The translations under genes were made by a program, and so were the position numbers. Below are positions 40,870-43,167 of a stretch of DNA of 43,167 bases, in pieces; position 1 is the stretch's first letter, and each line of letters opens with the position of its first letter. The stretch is taken from positions 1 to 43,167 of the forward strand of contig NZ_LQZT01000034.1 of assembly GCF_001703635.1 (NCBI RefSeq), read 5' to 3'. This stretch comes from Parahoeflea olei. Its GTDB lineage: Bacteria > Pseudomonadota > Alphaproteobacteria > Rhizobiales > Rhizobiaceae. The notes beneath the pieces were generated by a model. The model was not told the origin of the DNA and did no database searches. It saw nothing but the letters and a program-made list of their open reading frames with translations.

Positions 40870-42981
40870 TCAGTCGGCGTCGATGAAGACGCTCACGCTG
40901 GTTGCCCGCCCCTCGGCATCCATGACCGTGAGCGTGGACGCGCCTTCGCTGTCGGGGTTCCAGTCGATCACCCGCCGGCGGGTGGATTTGTGCTGCGGCT
41001 CGCCATTGGCGATCAGCCGGTAAGGCGCGACGCCGCCCTGCAGCTTGATGACGAGCGGCATCATCCGCCCCGCCCCGCCCCCGCCGAGCGCCACGCGCGC
41101 GCCTTGCGGCGGATAGACGATCCGCGGCGGCGGCGATCCGCCGGTGCGCGCCAGCGCAACCTCGTCGCCGGATTTGTATTTCCTGAGCGCAAACGGCAGG
41201 TCGCGGCGCGCGCGCTCCGCCACGCCATGGGGCGCCGGCGGGAACGGGGTTGTCCCGACGCCGGACCGGGCAAAGGCCTCGAACAGCAGCGGCGCAGCGG
41301 TGGTGATCCCCGACAGACCCGGAACGGGGACCGCATCCGGCCGGCCGACCCAGACGCCGAGCACATGGCGGCCGTCGAAGCCCACCGCCCAGGCATCGCG
41401 ATAACCGTAGGATGTCCCGGTCTTGTAAGCGATCGGAAGCCGCGGCGCGGCCTGCGGCGCCTCGACGCCCGCAAGAATGTCGGCCACGCGCCAGCTTGGG
41501 CCGGCTTCGAGCACCGGATGGCCGAAACCGGGCAGCGGATCAGCCTCCGATCCGTCGTGCAGCCGCACCGCCGTGCCGCCATGGACGAAGCCGGTGTAGA
41601 GCTGGACCAGGTCGCGCAGCGTCACGCCGGCGCCGCCGAGCCCGATCGCCAGTCCCGGCGCGCCGCCGGGCGGCAGTTCAATCCCCGCCCCGCCCCGCCG
41701 CAACCGCGACAGCAACCGTTGCGGACCGACCGCTTCGAGCAACCTGACGGCGGGCACGTTGAGCGAAAACTGCAGCGCCTGGCGGATGCTCACCTCGCCC
41801 ATGAACTCCCGGTCGAAATTGCGCGGCCGGTAGCCGGAGAAATCGGCGGGCGCGTCGTCGATCAGGGTTTCGGCGGCGACCAGCGCATCCTCGAAGGCAA
41901 GCCCGTAGATGAACGGCTTCAATGTCGAGCCGGGCGAACGCACCGCGCGGGTCATGTCGATCGCGCCCGCGCGCGCGGCATCGAGATGACCGGTCGAGCC
42001 GACCGCGGCAACGACCTCGCCGCTGCGGCCGTCCGCCAGCACCATGGCCAGAGACTGGCGCGGGCCGAGCCTGGCCGCGGTTTCGCGGGCGAGCTTTTCG
42101 AGCCGGGCCTGCACGCCGCCGTCGATCGTCAGCCGCAGCGTCGCCTCGTCCGGATGGGTCCGGACCGCCAGATCGGCGGTGTGGGCGGCGAGATCGGGCA
42201 ATTCGAGACGGCGTGAAGGCACCTGCGTGCCCGAGGCGCGGTCGATCTCGCTTGCGGGAATGAGCCCGGCATCGCGCATCCGCCCGAGCACGCGATCGCG
42301 GGCAATCCGCGCCTCGTCGTGACGCCGGTCGGGACGCCGCGATTCGGGCGACTGCGGCAGCGCCACCAGCAGCGCCGACTGGGCCAGCGTCAGTTTCTTC
42401 GGCTCGCGGCCGAACCAGGCGAGGCTGGCCGCACGCACGCCCTCGAGATTGCCGCCATAGGGTGCGAGCGTGAGATAGAGCGTGAGGATCTCGTCCTTGC
42501 CGAGCCGGCGTTCGATCTGCAGCGCGCGCGCCATCTGCCTGAGCTTCGCGGACAGCGAGCGTTCCGTCCGCGGCTCGATCAGCCGGGCCACCTGCATGGT
42601 GATCGTCGAGCCGCCGGAGACGATGCGACCGCCATTGGCGACGAACTGCCCCGCCGCACGCAGAAGCGCCACCGGATCGACCCCGTGATGACTGCGGAAG
42701 CGCCGGTCCTCGTAAGCGAGCAGCATGCGGACATAGTCGGGATCGACCTCGTCCAGCCGGACCGGCAGGCGCCACAGCCCGTCGGGCGTGGTGTAGGCGC
42801 GCAGCAAGCCGCCGTCGCGGTCGAGCACCTGGCGCGACAAGGCAAGTGCATCGTCGAGCGGCGGCGGATAGGCCTTGTCGGCCCAGTCGAGCGCGACCCC
42901 CGCGCCAACGCCCGCAGCGACGAGCAGCGCGGCTGCGACCGCGGCCCGCCGCAAGGCGCCAATGCCGCGTGGCCGGCTCAT
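40870..42981 (-). CDS. pbpC: Penicillin-binding protein 1C
   Basis: The 703-residue inner-membrane protein has a single N-terminal anchor (about residues 12-30). The glycosyltransferase domain carries the catalytic E91 in LLAYEDRRFRSHHGVDP, then GGSTITMQVARL. The transpeptidase-like domain has S352-x-x-K355 in SPGSTLKPF, an SLN motif in LQFSLNVPAVRL and KTGTS starting at K520. The BiPBP_C domain (LVIKLQGGVAPYRLIANGEPQ) closes the protein, as is typical of PBP1C. It polymerises peptidoglycan; PBP1C enzymes are often paired with an alpha-2-macroglobulin, and here the start overlaps that gene's stop by 4 bp (ATGA). Confidence 0.96.
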   Translation of the reverse strand: MSRPRGIGALRRAAVAAALLVAAGVGAGVALDWADKAYPPPLDDALALSRQVLDRDGGLLRAYTTPDGLWRLPVRLDEVDPDYVRMLLAYEDRRFRSHHGVDPVALLRAAGQFVANGGRIVSGGSTITMQVARLIEPRTERSLSAKLRQMARALQIERRLGKDEILTLYLTLAPYGGNLEGVRAASLAWFGREPKKLTLAQSALLVALPQSPESRRPDRRHDEARIARDRVLGRMRDAGLIPASEIDRASGTQVPSRRLELPDLAAHTADLAVRTHPDEATLRLTIDGGVQARLEKLARETAARLGPRQSLAMVLADGRSGEVVAAVGSTGHLDAARAGAIDMTRAVRSPGSTLKPFIYGLAFEDALVAAETLIDDAPADFSGYRPRNFDREFMGEVSIRQALQFSLNVPAVRLLEAVGPQRLLSRLRRGGAGIELPPGGAPGLAIGLGGAGVTLRDLVQLYTGFVHGGTAVRLHDGSEADPLPGFGHPVLEAGPSWRVADILAGVEAPQAAPRLPIAYKTGTSYGYRDAWAVGFDGRHVLGVWVGRPDAVPVPGLSGITTAAPLLFEAFARSGVGTTPFPPAPHGVAERARRDLPFALRKYKSGDEVALARTGGSPPPRIVYPPQGARVALGGGGAGRMMPLVIKLQGGVAPYRLIANGEPQHKSTRRRVIDWNPDSEGASTLTVMDAEGRATSVSVFIDAD

Positions 42982-43167
42982 GGCTCGCCGAGCACCTCGA
43001 TCATGCCGGTCGCCGTGCGCGCGGACAGTTCCGGCCGGTACATGTCCTCAACCACGGCGGCGGGCTGCTGATAGACGCCCGGCGTGACCGCGCGCACCAC
43101 ATAGGCGGCCATGAAGTCGCGGCTCGAGGACTGACCCCGGTCGAAAGCCGCCATGAAGCGGTCGGTG
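42978..43167 (-). CDS. Alpha-2-macroglobulin family protein, C-terminal fragment
   Basis: The gene runs off the right edge; only the last 62 codons are visible. They read TDRFMAAFDRG, then DFMAAYVVRAVTPGVYQQPA and EDMYRPELSARTATGMIEVL before TGA. This is the typical C-terminus of bacterial alpha-2-macroglobulins, periplasmic or lipid-anchored protease traps. It is coupled to pbpC by an ATGA overlap, the order usual for this pair, in which PBP1C may repair the wall after a breach where the trap has blocked proteases. The thioester and signal peptide lie outside the window. Confidence 0.88.
   Translation of the reverse strand, partial: TDRFMAAFDRGQSSSRDFMAAYVVRAVTPGVYQQPAAVVEDMYRPELSARTATGMIEVLGEP

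Overview
The window looks like chromosomal DNA of an alphaproteobacterium, most likely Hyphomicrobiales (the rhizobia/Agrobacterium relatives). Reasons: high G+C throughout; a ChvE-GguA-GguB sugar importer with a divergent GbpR-type LysR regulator, an arrangement known from Agrobacterium; an arabinonate dehydratase whose metal-site cysteines align with the Rhizobium enzyme; a five-step hut pathway using HutF and HutG; and a pbpC gene coupled to a bacterial alpha-2-macroglobulin. No insertion sequence, prophage, CRISPR array, plasmid origin or rRNA was seen.

Layout. (1) 1-10.8 kb: a tRNA-Ser(UGA), a small ABM-type monooxygenase, then five regulator/effector modules: XRE + DHA2 efflux pump, LysR + short-chain dehydrogenase, TetR + DHA2 pump + GNAT acetyltransferase, TetR + YCII protein, HxlR + FMN-dependent oxidoreductase. 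Most have a visible operator-like dyad or repeat. A strong bidirectional terminator closes the block at 10.8 kb. (2) 10.9-18.3 kb: histidine utilisation, hutI-hutH-hutG-hutU leftward and hutF-hutC rightward, sharing a compact divergent promoter with a likely HutC operator. (3) 18.4-30 kb: a 3208-residue type I secreted adhesin, and divergent from it a periplasmic LapG-like cysteine protease. A small ribbon-helix-helix/PAS regulator follows, reading back toward the protease. The adhesin carries a VAAG sequence near residue 126 that fits the LapG cleavage signal of LapA-class proteins. This is the most interesting part of the window. (4) 30.5-40.8 kb: one leftward operon joining the ChvE/GguA/GguB importer to four enzymes of non-phosphorylative L-arabinose (and probably D-galactose) oxidation ending at 2-oxoglutarate, with gbpR divergent. 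(5) 40.9 kb to the end: penicillin-binding protein 1C and the last 62 codons of an alpha-2-macroglobulin gene.

How the genes work together. HutH, HutU, HutI, HutF and HutG turn histidine into glutamate and formate, and HutC (GntR/UTRA) would repress both hut arms. The sugar operon imports a pentose or hexose, oxidises it at C1, dehydrates it twice and oxidises the semialdehyde to 2-oxoglutarate; no lactonase is present. The adhesin would be held at the cell surface by its N-terminus and released when the LapG-like protease cuts it. The dedicated type I exporter and any LapD-like c-di-GMP receptor are not in this window.

Limits: all calls come from reading the sequence, with no database search. 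Promoters and operators are pattern-based predictions.
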